Positions 48,342 to 60,895 of a DNA stretch of 64,000 nucleotides are shown one piece after another; the stretch's first letter is position 1, and every line of letters begins with the position of its first letter. Under the pieces are notes generated by a model. It was not told the origin of the DNA and did not search any database. It saw only the letters and a program-made list of their open reading frames with translations. The translations under genes were made by a program, and so were the position numbers. Source of the DNA: Siderastrea radians (taxonomy: Eukaryota > Cnidaria > Anthozoa > Scleractinia > Rhizangiidae); contig OZ024890.1 of the NCBI GenBank assembly GCA_964017195.1, positions 50,335,593 to 50,399,592 of the forward strand, in the 5' to 3' direction.

Positions 48342-49079
48342 AATCAGCTTAATTTTAATAAGCATGTCTCTCTAGTTTGTAATAAAGTCAATAATCACCT
48401 AATAGTTATGATTGGATTTTGTAAGCTCATTTATTTTATAGAGAGCCACAGGGTCATCAGCGTTCACCACTGTCACGTGTTACCCTCTTAAAATAAAGTT
48501 TTGTTGATTTGACTTGATTTGATTTCAGTACCAGTGCAATGTTAAAGCTCTACAAGGCGTTTATTTTGCCTCACTTTCAATACTGTTCAACAGTGTGGCA
48601 CTTTTGCAGTTCTAGGAACCGCGACAAGTTATAGAGGCACTAAACAGGTGTCCGCTACGCATTGTTTTTCACGACAAAGATTCGACTTATAAGCAGTTAT
48701 TAGATAAATCTAACACCACTTCTCTTTACAATAAGAGAATACAAAGTACGATAACTACTATTTACAAATGTTTACACCTTGTCAATTATCCTAAGTATTT
48801 TAAAGAACTATTAACTGTACGACCGTCTATCTATAATCTTAAAGGTACTGATATTCTATCGTTACCAAAACCAGCAACTACTACGTATGGCCTGCACTCT
48901 TTCAAATATTGTGCGGTGAAATTATGGAACTCGTTACCTGATAATATTAGAAGAGAATGTACTCTAACTAGTTTTAAACGTCTTTTGAAAACAGTCCGGC
49001 TCTTTCCAAGAATGATTTTTAGCCTATTAGAATCTTCAATGAACAATGACAGGCTACGTTTAATATTGCTGTATGATTA
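48342..49079 (+). pseudogene. RT C-terminal fragment, unit 5
   Basis: Long-type lesions plus a stop from TTCTAGGAACC near 48610. The last codons become LLYD followed by a stop because GATTAAATAAT replaces GATTTAATAAT; unit 6 shares this change, so units 5 and 6 are closest relatives in this stretch. Confidence 0.75.
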
Positions 49080-52000
49080 AATAATTTAATAATTTTGTAA
49101 GGGCATAAGTGGACAATGCAGCTTTACTGTGCCGCAGATAATGGACATAACATCACTATTTGACAATTCAGGCTTGATAGACACACAGTTACACAGCTTT
49201 GTTACCTTCCCCAAAAACCGCTTATACCCTTCACAAAATAATCAAGTCACTCTTTCGTTTCATCATTCATGTAAAGCGAAATGTAAGGAATGAATTAATT
49301 ATTAAATGTTCAAGAAAAAAAATCAAAACATTTAAAAACAAAATTAAAATATAATTTGGCCGGTGCTGTCGTAGAAGGAAGCTTGACTAACGTCCCTAGT
49401 GGCTGTTGAAACAAGATTGCCTTCGTTTATCTTGTAAATGATGACAGATTGGAAGAATAAAAGAATCATCACTTTTCTCCAAGTAAAATATAAATTCCCA
49501 GGACTTTTAAAACTACCGAACTTGGCGAACTTCAAGCAGCACAAATCGCATACTCAGTATAGTTTTTATTTCAAGCGTCACGTGGAAGTTAACAAAGATG
49601 GGTTTTAATAAATATTCTGGTTACTTCATGTGTCTACGCACGCCAATTAATTGTGCATCCCACAATGAAGCCAATATTTTCCCACAGATATATAAATATG
49701 CAACTTTTACCGTAAGATATCGAGGTCCGGACGGTTGAGGGTTATCAATCCACTTTGAATCCCTACCCCTCATCCACTCACTTGACCTCATTTCTCCCGA
49801 CTGTATTTTTTTTTTCGAAAAATTATCTCGACTAGAAACATTAACTTTGATTCTCTAACCACCTTTTCCTCAAACATACCACGAAAACGCAGCTTCCAAG
49901 GGATCGATAGTCGTATTGTAAAGCTTAGTTGGTAGTTCTAATTTCATTCCGCTAAGATACAAACTAACATTCACACAATATTGCAATTTGGCAGCATAGC
50001 AGATAAGTATCAATTCTTTATTTATTGATGTATACGAAGACATTGTTCTCTTTCGAAAGCAAAGTTGTCGCCTTGTGAGTAAACTCGGTGCTTAATTAAC
50101 ATTTGAATTTTTGCGGAAAGCGACCGCGACCTCGGCCCCAGTTTACCTCTCGCAGTCCAGCTCGCTGTCGCCCCGAAAACGTCTGATGCTTAAGTTCTCT
50201 AGTATCGAGGTCCGGACGGCTGAGGGTTATCAATGCAAATCGTTTTTAATCACTACCCCTCATCCACTCACTTGACCTCATTTTCTACTTTTATTTATTA
50301 TTATTTTAATTTTTTTTTTTGCCGTTATGGAATTTTTTTCAGGACAGAGAAAGGCAGTGATGAGTCAGATTGTCTTCATTTAGGACCTTCTCTGACAGCG
50401 AAATTGACACAATTACTCTTCCATAAAGAGAATATAAATAGTAAGTAAATGGGAATTCATGGGAATTAGCAGTCTTAGCAGTGGCACATCCAAAAGGTGG
50501 CTCTTCGTCCACTGTGTCCAGATCGAATTGGAATTTAGAAATGTTGGGGTTTTTTTAATTTCGAAAGGTTCGATGGGCAGATTTTTACAACTTGGCTTTT
50601 CTGTGGCCTGTACATGTTTAAGCAGCATATTTTCAAACTCCTGAAGAAGCACTTCCGATGATCACCTAAGAAAAAACAACTGAAGAAGGATGATCGCAGT
50701 TTTACAAATATGATAACTCTCAATCGTCCGGATCTTACCCTGCAAACGTCAAACAGGGTTCCCTTCGATCTTGAAAAAAAGTCGAGTTTCTAAGAGGGTC
50801 AGTTTACAGGGTTTGTGGCTCTCAATGTTGACGGAACAAAAATAGAATTTTTTCAGTCACGGCTAAATTTTCAATTTTTATATCCTTGTCGGTTAAAACT
50901 GTTCAACTCAAATTTTCACGGTTGACAGTAAAAATTTCTCTTATCTGTCGGTTCATGGTTTGAAAAACTTTTTCAATTGAAGGATTTTCGCTTTACCCTT
51001 TGACACGTACGATGTTTGGCGGTGATTTAGATCAGTGTCCGAATACTATTATAAATATGAAAAGTCAGTTTTCACTTTACTTAATACTGTATTCCTCTCG
51101 AAAGAGAAATGTCCTTTAGTCAGGTTGAACTACTTTTGTGCACTATCCCGTGAATGAATCCAGTCTGTCATCCACGATCTCAGGTTTGGACGGTAGCTTT
51201 TTAAAATGCAAACTCCTTTTATATGATTAAAATGGTGTATCATCGTACATCACATGATGTGGCCATTTCAAGACCTTTGAATTTAATTGATTATCCTTTA
51301 GGAAGTTTAGTACCTGTGAGCAAGACTTTCTCCTTGGCTTTGTTGAATATTTTTCATACAGCAAAAAGAAAAACAAAGGAAGAGAAATGAGGTATCAGAT
51401 ACGGAAACAAAAAGAGGTCAAGTGATTGGATGAGGGGGGATTCAAGTTTCTAGTCTGAAAGACCTGAAAGTATGATAACCCTCAACCGTCCGGACCTCGA
51501 TACAGTTATGGTTAAGTTCGGTATTTATATTACTTTGGCAGAAGGTTTTTGTCCTTGTGGGAAAATGGGATGAAATAGTGATTTTTATGGTAATGCACAT
51601 ATGATAAGCTGCGCGTGCGTGGATAAGAGAGACAGAGAGTGTTTTCCTCTTTCAAATCCAATATATAAACACATAAGCTAAGTGATATCAACTTACGAGA
51701 TACGTTTATCGAAACTTACTACAAATATAGTGTTTCTTCTTGCACAAATCCTACCACCTATCTTAAACGAGCTTTCCCTTTTGCCGATGTATAAAAACGG
51801 CTCCTTTAAGTTTTCTAAAAAATAATTTGACAGCAGTGTATCTTAAGACCACGAGGATTATTTTCAATTTCTCTGAGTGAGGTCGATTCTGCTTCCAAAG
51901 TAACCCTAAATATCCCTAAAATGTTCAAAAGAACACAAAGGAATGGCTAAACAAGAACGTGGCACATATCATCCGAACAGGTATTATAAACACAAGATCG

Positions 52001-52322
52001 TAAATGCGAGATTTTTACGGCTCTAGAGAAAGCTGACTTGTGTTCGCGAGCAGCTCTTCTTTCAACAGTTGCACTTAAGCTAACTTTTCAAGACTCTTTT
52101 GGATATTTTTCGAAAATGAGAAGCGGAATTGTTTGTGGTCTGTTTTGTGCTTGAACAATATCTTCAACATATGTAAATTACACGTTTTTCGATTGAATTC
52201 AATAAATAGTAGATGACGTAATTAAGACAAGACGATCGAAGTAGAATTAACTATAGAATAAAAGGGAAAGTACCTGACACTATACACGAAATAACAAAAA
52301 TCAGGAAAAATATGTTAGGGTT
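48342..52322 (+). repeat. Array unit 5 (3,981 bp)
   Basis: Long-type unit. Cores: 49722-49789 and 50207-50279 (minus), about 50710 (diverged plus), 51414-51498 (plus). Confidence 0.85.
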
Positions 52323-52908
52323 AATCAGCTTAATTTTGATAAGCATGTCTCTCTAGTTTGTAATAAAGTCAATAATCAGCTTTACAAGGCGTTCAATTTG
52401 GCCTCACTTTCAATACTGTTAAACAGTATAGAACGTTTGCGGTTCCAGGAACCGCGACAAGTTAGAGGCACTCAGACGCCCGCTACGCATTGTCTTTCAT
52501 GACAAAGATTCCACTTATAAGCAGTTATTAGATAAATCTAACACCACTTCTCTTTACAATCAGAGAATACAAAGTATGTTAACTACTATTTACAAATGTT
52601 TACACCTTGCCAATTATCCTAAGTATTTTAAAGAACTATTAACTGTACGACCGTCTATCTATAATCTTAAAGGTACTGGTATTCTATCATTACCAAAACC
52701 AGCAACTACTACGTATGGCCTGCACTCTTTCAAATATTGTGCGGTGAAATTATGGAACTCGTTACCTGATAATATTAGAAGAGAATGTACTCTAACTAGT
52801 TTTAAACGTCTTTTGAAAACAGTCCGGCTCTTTCCAAGAATGATTTTTAGCCTATTAGAATCTTCAATGAACAATGACAGGCTACGTTTAATATTGCTGT
52901 ATGATTAA
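52323..52908 (+). pseudogene. RT C-terminal fragment, unit 6
   Basis: Short-type, with GACAAGTTAGAGGCACTCAG keeping the ancestral frame at the TA site but losing four bases after GCACT. YCST is damaged (CTGTTAAACAG). Open from 52576 to a stop at 52909. Confidence 0.7.
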
Positions 52909-54915
52909 ATAATTTAATAATTTTGTAAGGGCATAAGTGGACAATGCAGCTTTACTGTGCCGCAGATAATGGACATAACATCACTATTTGACAATTCAGG
53001 CTTGATAGACACACAGTTACACAGCTTTGTTACCTTCTCCAAAAACCGCTTATACCCTTCACAAAATAATCAAATCACCCTTTCGTTTCATCATTCATGT
53101 AAAGCGAAATGTAAGGAATGAATTAATTATTAAATGTTCAAGAAAAAAATCAAAACATTTAAAAACAAAATTAAAATATAATTTGGCCGGTGCTGTCGTA
53201 GAAGGAAGCTTGGCTAACGTCCCTAGTGGCTGTTGAAACAAGGTTGCCTTCGTTTATCTTGTAAATGATGACAAATTGGAAGAATAAAAGAATCGTCACT
53301 TTTCTCCAAGTAAAATATAAATTCCCAGGACTTTTAAAACTACCGAACTTGGCGAACTTCAAGCAGCACAAATCGCATACTCAGTATAGTATTTATTTCA
53401 AGCGTCACGTGGAAGTTAACAAAGATGGGTTTTAATAAATATTCTGGTTACTTCATGTGTCTACGCACGCCAATTAATTGTGCATCCCACAATGAAGCCA
53501 GTGTTTTCCCACAGATATATAAATATGCAACTTTTACCGTAGCATATCGCGGTCCGGACGGTTGAGGGTTATCAATCCACTTTGAATCCCTACCCCTCAT
53601 CCACTCACTAGACTTCATTTTTCCCGACTGTATTTTTTTTTTCGAAAAATTATCTCGACTAGAAACATTAAGTTTGATTCTCTAATCACCTTTTGCTCAA
53701 ACATACCACGAAAACGCAGCTTCGAAGGGATCGATAGTCGTATTTGTAAAGCTTAGTTGGTAGTTCTAATTTCATTCCGCTAAGATACAAACTAACATTC
53801 ACACAATATTGCAATTTGGCAGCATAGCAGATAAGTATCAATTCTTTATTTATTGATGTATACGAAGACATTGTTCTCTTTCGAAAGCAAGGTCGTCGCC
53901 TTGTGAGTAAACTCGGTGCTTAATTAACATTTGAATTTTTGCGGAAAGCGACCGCGACCTCGGCCCCAGTTTACCTCTCGCAGTCCAGCTCGCTGTCGCC
54001 CCGAAAACGTCTGATGCTTAGGTTCTCTAGAATCGAGGTCCGGGCGGCTAAGGGTTATCAATGCAAATCGTTTTTAATCACTACCCCTCATCCACTCACT
54101 TGACCTCATTTTCTACTTTTGTTTATTATTATTTTAATTTTTTTTTTTGTTACCGTTATGGAATTTTTTTCAGGACAGAGAAAGGCAGTGCTGAGTCAGA
54201 TTGTCTTCATTTAGAGCCATCTCTGACGGCGAAATTGACACAATTACTCTTCCATAAAGAGAATATAAATAGTAAGTAGATGAGAATTCATGGGAATTAG
54301 CAGTCTTAGCAGTGGCACATCCAAAAGGTGGCTCTTCGTCCACTGTGTCCAGATGGAATTGGAATTTTGAAATGTTGGGGTTTTTTAATTTCGAAAGGTT
54401 CAATGGGCAGATTTTCACAACTTGGCTTTTCTGTGGCCTGTACATGTTTAAGCAGCATATTTTGAAACTCCTGCAGAAGCACTTCCGATGATCACCTAAG
54501 AAAAAACAACTGAAGAAGGATGATCGCAGTTTTACAAATATGATAACTCTCAATCGTCCGGATCTTACCCTGCAAACGTCAAACAGGGTTCGCTTCGATC
54601 TTGAAAAAAAGTCGAGTTTCTAAGAGGGTCAGTTTACAGGGTTTGTGGCTCTCAATGTTGACGGAACAAAAATAAAATTTTTTCAGTCACGGCTAAATTT
54701 TTCAATTTTTATATCCTTGTCGGTTAAAACTGTTCAACTCCAATTTTCACGGTTGACGTTAAAAATTTCTCTTATCTGTCGGTTCATAGTTTGAAAAACT
54801 TTTTCAATTGAAGGATTTTCGCTTTACCCTTTGACAAGTACGATGTTTGGCGGTGATTTAGATCAGTGTCAGAATACTATTATAAATATGAAAAATCAGT
54901 TTTCACAGGTTGAAC

Positions 54916-57211
54916 TGTACAGCGCCGCAAATGATCCCCGACCGCAAATGATCCCCAGACTGGACCGCAAATGATCCCGGTAAAAAAACTTGGAATGGCG
55001 TCGGGGTTTTAATGATCGTAAATTGAAAAATACTGGCGGTAAAATAAAATAAGGAAAAAACGGGAAAATTCCTTATTTCTCAGTGAGATAGAACATTTCA
55101 AAGGCCGCAGTGACATGAAAGGCAAAAATCATAATTTAAAAAAACTATAACATTTATACAGAATCATATAAAACGTGTGGCACTAAATTTGTGCGAGAGT
55201 TTAATTTTGGATTGGCGACTGATTTTTTGTGTTCTGCGGGAACCAAACTTTGCGATTGAAAACAAGGTTTTTCTGGGAATTAATTTTTGCGATTTTCTGG
55301 AAGTCGCGTTCAAATAGAACTGATAACATTTTCGTTTTTTATTTGAGTACATGCAAAAGAAAGACAGATAAAACAACATGCGAATGTAAAACAGATTAAT
55401 CAGTGTCACTCTGTAACTAAAGTATTAGTATCCAACGAGTTATCTCAGTCTGGAGTTATCTATAGCATTTTCTCCTTTAAAACAGTATTTCTGTACATAA
55501 TTTCTACAATGGAGAAATATTTTGCGGGATCTCACTCTCTCTTCCTTATTTTTTTTTTTTTTTGCAGATCGCAAAAATTAGAACCCGTAAAATTTATTCA
55601 CGGTATATGCACTTCACTTCATGGGTGGCCCACAGAGTCCGAGACAGTCGGACTGAGAAACCATAGGTTTCCAGGGCGCAATGATTGACATCTAGTCTTG
55701 AAATCAAAGGTCACTAAACCATGTGAGCTTAGCCGTGTCCCGTTTTCGTTTGCATTCGCTTGTGAAAATGGCCAACCAGTCTTTCGTTCAGTTACTCTTG
55801 TGGTTTTCCTGGTTTTGTTTGTTGGCATTAATACACAGGGAGATGACAAAGAACAGAAAAATGGAGGTGACAGAAAAACCCAGGTAGGTTTAGATCTTGC
55901 GGTGTGTTAACAGTATACTGATTGCTTTCCACATCGCACATGGTACAAGTAGTGTTTCATTTTAACACGTTCTTTTTAGAGAAAAATCAGAGGAAAAGGA
56001 TATATTAAAGGAAACAGTAAACTGTACTTCCACCTCCTTGATCATTGACGACTAGTTTACTGTCGATTTTGGTTTATTTATTTGTCCATTGATTAATTTT
56101 TTTCCCGTGTGCGCGTGTGGCGGGAATCCGGTGTTATCGCCGGTTCGCGGACTATTTTATTTTTAAGGGTGAAGGGGAAGGGGGGAGCGGCAAATACGAA
56201 AAAGAAATTCCTGCACAGCATTTGCAAAAGAAATAAAAATCGTACATAGCAGCCAAAGCAAAGAAATATATTGCAAGCTGCAAGCTAGTAAAACAAAATT
56301 CAGACAAAGCTTTTAGTCACGAAAAAAAATTACCTGCAGAAAATTATTGCCTCCCCCCCCCCCCAAAAAAAAAAATTAATAATGACCCATCCCTAACTTA
56401 GCCGTTACTAGGTTACTAGTTGCCTTGACGAAGATAAGTGGTTTTATTTAACCTGAAATAGGATTTTAAGCCTAGCTATCTATCTGCCTGGCGAAAATAG
56501 TTTTCCTGGGCGGCTGCTGCAGTATTTCTCGTGACTATCGCGTAGCTGACAACCAGTATAAGACAACACTTAGGTAACAGCGTAGCCTAGCTTCTTCCAG
56601 GTGTTCAGATAGTGAGCCTTTTTTCCTCCGCTCTTGGAAACATTTTTCGTTCACTTGCCACTAGCTGAACGCTTGGAACAGGCTGCAGGATCCTAAATAA
56701 ACTTCAACTGGAACTTGTTGTTCCAGTTTGTTATTGTTAATGAATTACATTAATTTTGATATTAAAATAATTGAAATAATTATACCATATACCAGAACTA
56801 GAATATGAGACGTTGCGTTGCCATACTAGAAACTGCTTCGATCTGTTATTGCATAAAACAGGAACGAAATTTTAAACAAATAAAAAGGGAGATTTGTGTT
56901 CTCTTATTAAGACTGAACTACATGCATCGTAACCTCGTTTTGTCTCGAAATAAAAAATAATCCAAGCAATAATTAATAATTAATTAAGTCAAAATGCGCT
57001 TTTAGGGACAGTAAAGAAAAAAGCTCCACCTTCCACAACATTCCCCTGTCCTTGCCAGTTTGCTGTCCACGCCATTCCTTCCTTTTTACCGGGATCATTT
57101 GCGGTCCAGTCTGGGGATCATTTGCGGTCGGGGATCATTTGCGGTCTAATTTGGGGATCATTTCCGGTCGGGGATCATTTGCGGTCTCGGGATCATTTGC
57201 GGCGCTGTACA
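54916..57211. mobile_element. Non-autonomous 2.3-kb DNA transposon, GAAC target duplication
   Basis: Left TGTACAGCGCCGCAAATGAT and its inverse at the right bound the element. GAAC (54912-54915 and 57212-57215) is duplicated; sister units read GGTTGAACTACTT at the empty site. Subterminal GCAAATGATCCC motifs are repeated: three near the left end, about six near the right end in the opposite direction. The interior has no transposase. A 4-bp target duplication with a TGTACAG terminus does not let me name the superfamily; hAT (8 bp) and Tc1/mariner (TA) are excluded. Confidence 0.85.
55768..55883 (+). other. Possible captured signal-peptide exon inside the 2.3-kb element
   Basis: From ATG at 55768 the frame reads MANQSFVQLLLWFSWFCLLA, a plausible signal peptide, then a charged stretch up to CCCAG followed by GTAGGT, a good splice donor. 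A second frame over the same bases reads LVVFLVLFVGINTQGDDKEQ, equally signal-like. Host exon capture by a DNA transposon would explain it. Weak evidence: no second exon was identified. Confidence 0.2.
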
Positions 57212-58350
57212 GAACTACTTTGTGCACTATCCCGTGAATGAATCCAGTCTGTCATCCACGATCTCAGGTTTGGACGGTAGCTTTTTAAAATGCAAACTCC
57301 TTTTATATGATTAAAATGGTGTATCATCGTACAGCACATGATGTGGCCATTTCAAGACCTTTGAATTTAATTGATTATCCTTTAGGAAGTTTAGTACCTG
57401 TGAGCAAGACTTTCTCCTTGGCTTTGTTGAATATTTCTCATACAGCAAAAAGAAAAACAAAGGAAAAGAAATGAGGTATCAGATATGGAAACAAAAAGAG
57501 GTCAAGTGATTGGATGAGGGAGGATTCAAGTTTCTAGTCTGAAAGACCTGAAAGTATGATAACCCTCAACCGTCCGGACCTCGACACAGTTATGGTTAAG
57601 TTTGATATTTATATTACTTTGGCAGAAGGATTTTTTTCCTTGTGGGAAAATGGGATGAAATAGTGATGTTTATGGTAATGCACATATGATAAGCTGCGCG
57701 TGCGTGGATAAGCTAACGACAGAGAGTGTTTTCCTCTTACAAATCCAATATATAAACATAAGGTAAGTGATATCAACTTACGAGGTACGTTTATCGAAAC
57801 TTACTACAAATATAATGTTTCTTCTTCCGCAAATCCTACCACCTATACTGAAAGCTTTCCCTTTCGCAAATGTATAACAACGTCACCTAATAAAAATAAT
57901 TTTACAGCAGTGAGAGAGAAGAATTCTGCTTGCTAAAGTATCCCTAAATATTCCTAAAATGTTGAAAAGAACACAAGGGAATGGCCAAACAAGAACGTGG
58001 CAGATATCACCCGAACGGGTATTATTAACACAAGATTTTTACGCATCTAGAGAAAACTGGCTTCGGTTCGCGAGCAGCAGCTCGTCTTTCAACGATTGCA
58101 CTTTATATTTAGCTAACTTTTCCAGACTCTTTTGAGTATTTTTCCGAAAATAAAAAGCGGAATTGTTTGTTGTCTGTTTTGTGCTTTAACAATATAGGCT
58201 TTTTAACATATGTAGATTACCCGTTTTTCGATTAAATTCAATAAATAGTAGATGACGTAATTAACAGAAGACGATCGACGTAGACATAGGAATTAAAATA
58301 AAACGGAAAGTACCTGACACTATACACGAAATAACAAGAATATGTTAGGG

Positions 58351-59062
58351 TTGGCAAGATCTGACAAGACAGGCTACGTTTTATGTTGATGTATGATTTA
58401 ATAATTTAATACTTTTGTAAGATTGGTGGACAGTGCAGCTTGCATAAGCCATACAGTTTTGAGCAAAATCTAACCGCTTAATGAGCGTTTACTTTGCCGC
58501 AGATAATGGACATAACTTCACTATTTGACGACTCAGGTTTAAACGGGACGCGAACTAATGACACACAGTTACACAGTTTCGTTAATTTCACCAAAAAAAC
58601 GCTTATATACTCCCCACAAAATAAACAAATCACCCTTTTGTTTCATTGTTTATGTGAATTGAAATGTAGAGAATGAATAAATTATTAAATATTCGAGAAG
58701 AAAAATCAAAACCTTCAAAAACAAAATTCAAATGTGATTTAGCCGGTGCTGTCGTAAAAGGAAGCTTGAATAACGTCTCTAGTGGCTGTTGAAACAAAGT
58801 TGCCTTCGTATATCTTGTAAATGATGACAAATTGGAAAAATAAATGAAACGTCGCTTTTCTCTAAGAAAATTATAAATTCCAAACACTTTTAAAACCCGA
58901 ACTTGACGAACTTCAAGCAGCACAAATCGCCTACTCAGTATAATATTTATTTCAGGCGTCACACGGAAGTTAACAACGGTGGGTTTTAATAAATATTCTG
59001 GCTGCTTTCATATACATGTGTCTACGCACGCGCGTTCCTACAGTGAAACTGGTGTTTTCCCA
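58351..59062 (+). repeat. Unit remnant lacking the RT fragment
   Basis: After ATGTTAGGGTT the sequence goes straight to GGCAAGATCTGACAAGACAGGCTACG, the tail of the RT fragment, then the usual TTGCCGCAGATAATGGACAT block and onward to the left flank of a minus core. The same RT-less junction occurs near 8960-8990. It is more diverged than units 0-6. Confidence 0.7.
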
Positions 59063-59082
59063 CAACGGTATGCGAAAGAATA

Positions 59083-59314
59083 GCGACTTTCAGACTGGAC
59101 TACGAGTACAGGATTGAGTAGCAGTACGACTTTTCAATTCCTCGGCGCAGGTTTAAGATTGTCACCTGTCACACCGATGTCGTTAACATAGCACCCTTCT
59201 CTACTGGTCAGCAACAGGGAGGAAAGAGAGCTCTGAGAACGCAGCTGTTTTGGAATTCGAAAGTCGTCAGTACTCGTACTCAATCTCGTACTCGTAGTCT
59301 GATGTGAAGGTCGC
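59083..59314. mobile_element. Palindromic MITE with TA flanks
   Basis: Left TAGCGACTTTCAGAC and right GTGAAGGTCGCTA, with longer complementary stretches (ACTACGAGTAC and GTACTCGTAGT; GACTTTTCAATTCC and GGAATTCGAAAGTC). TA at 59081-59082 and 59315-59316. Confidence 0.7.
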
Positions 59315-59329
59315 TAATATCCCGGGGGG

Positions 59330-59590
59330 GGGGGAAGGACACTTGACCCATGTTAGGGTACACTGGTATCGCTGAGGGTTTGAAACCCTGACCCTGTTTA
59401 GGACAAAAAAAGCCCCCCCCCCCTAAAATACTTTATTTTAGGTCCCTGTTTAGGACTGACACAGAAAATTACATACCTTGTCAAGTTTAGGACAAAGCGG
59501 CCACAGACCACACAACCATACCCTGTCCAGTGGCACATCCCCGTATAAGCCACAAAAGGGAATTACCCACCCACCCCCCCCCCTCCACGA
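59330..59590. repeat. C-run and CCTGTTTAGGAC-containing repeat
   Basis: Several CCCTGTTTAGGAC / GTTTAGGACAAA phrases and three C-runs. Inserted in module sequence between a TTTTCCCACAA flank and the core at 59602. Type unknown. Confidence 0.45.
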
Positions 59591-59601
59591 GCAGAATATC
59601 A

Positions 59602-59673
59602 TGGTCCGGACGGTTGAGGGTTATCAATCCAAATCTGTTTGAATCACTACTCCTCGTCCACTCACTCGACCTC
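59602..59673 (-). repeat. Inverted-repeat core, minus orientation
   Basis: ATGGTCCGGACGGTTGAGGG through CACTCGACCTC; last complete core on the right. Confidence 0.75.
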
Positions 59674-60253
59674 TTTTTACCGTTCAGTAACTATGGAAAA
59701 ATTTTTTTCAGGATAAAGAAACGCAGTGATGAGTCAGAGTGACTTCATTCAGGGCTTTCGGCTCTGATAGGCAAATTGACACAATTACTCTTCGATGTGG
59801 GTTCGATGGGTAGATCCCCTTCCTCGTTTTAAGCTTGTTCCTAATTTGGTTTTTCTCTGCCCTGTACGTGTTTGAGCAGCATATTTTCAAAACCCTGAAG
59901 CAACACTTCCATTGATCGGCTAAGAAAAAACAACTGAGCAAGGATGATGCCAACAAATATGTACTTCATACTAAAAGAAAATTGATGTTTGGCAAAAAAA
60001 GTCGAGTGTTTGGATTAGAGGATTTCGTGACTTCAAACTATGATAACTCTCATGCGTCGGGATCTTGCCCTGCAAACAGAGTCCTCTTCGATATTGAGAA
60101 AAAGTCGAGTTTCTAAGAGGATCAGTTTATAGGGTTTGTGGCTCTCAAAGTTAACGGAGCAATATAGCCTTGTCGGTCAAAAACTGTTCAACTCAAATTA
60201 TCACGGTTGACGATAAAAATTTTTCTTACCTGTCTTACCTTGGTGTACATTAG

Positions 60254-60560
60254 ATATTTTGATAAACAAAGGAAAAGAAAGGAAGGTCTCAAATTTTGAA
60301 GCCGAAAACGAGGTCAAGTAATTAGATGAGGGGGCCCGTCTTCAAAAAAAACTGTTCAACTCAAATTATCACGGTCGACAATAAAAATTTTTCTCACCTG
60401 TCGTTTCATGATGTGAAAAACTATAATATCAAACTATATTATTTGAAGGGCACTATCCACTGGTTTGGTATGCATTAAATATTTTGATAAACAAAGGAAA
60501 AGAAAGGAACGTCTCAAATTTGGAAGCAAAACGAGGTCAAGTAATTGGACGGGGGGGCCA
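60254..60560. repeat. 225-bp direct repeat with degenerate half cores
   Basis: ATATTTTGATAAACAAAGG recurs at 60254 and 60479, each followed by GAGGTCAAGTAATT (near 60310 and 60532). Only the left half of the core is left in each. A MITE end (TATCCACTGGTTTGGTA) sits between them. Confidence 0.65.
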
Positions 60561-60895
60561 ATCTACAAGAACGTCACCCTTAAACAATCGAATGCAGGTG
60601 AACATGGGCTCCTGGATGAACAACATGCAAATGATGTATCCTCAGTTAAATACTTGTAGCATACCAAATGCAATTTCATCGTTCGTTTTTGAATGTTTTG
60701 TTTTTGAATGAAAGAAACGATTTAAGTAACTAGCCACCAAAAATGATTTTACATAAGATGTGAAAGGCGATCGACAGTCGAGTAAATTTTTGCGGAGAAA
60801 ATTTTGAGGGAAATTGTTTTCCCGGAACTTTTTTTTGGTAAAAAAACAAACAAACAAAAATTAGAACCCGCAAAAATTTAGCGGGTATTCAGTCC

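Larger units (their letters stand above)
52323..58350 (+). repeat. Array unit 6, split by a 2.3-kb transposon
   Basis: Short-type unit: like unit 0 it lacks the 125-bp segment and the extra TA. Cores: 53549-53617 and 54035-54107 (minus), about 54540 (diverged plus), 57498-57582 (plus). About 46 bp between TTTTCAC and AGGTTGAAC is missing just before the transposon. Confidence 0.85.

Noticed and set aside
55164..55409. Transposase fragment in the 2.3-kb element
   Set aside because: The minus-strand frame has no motif and low complexity.
21521..58350. CRISPR-like or rDNA-like array
   Set aside because: The 4-kb period with no short spacers, no rRNA or snRNA sequence, and embedded RT remnants fit neither.
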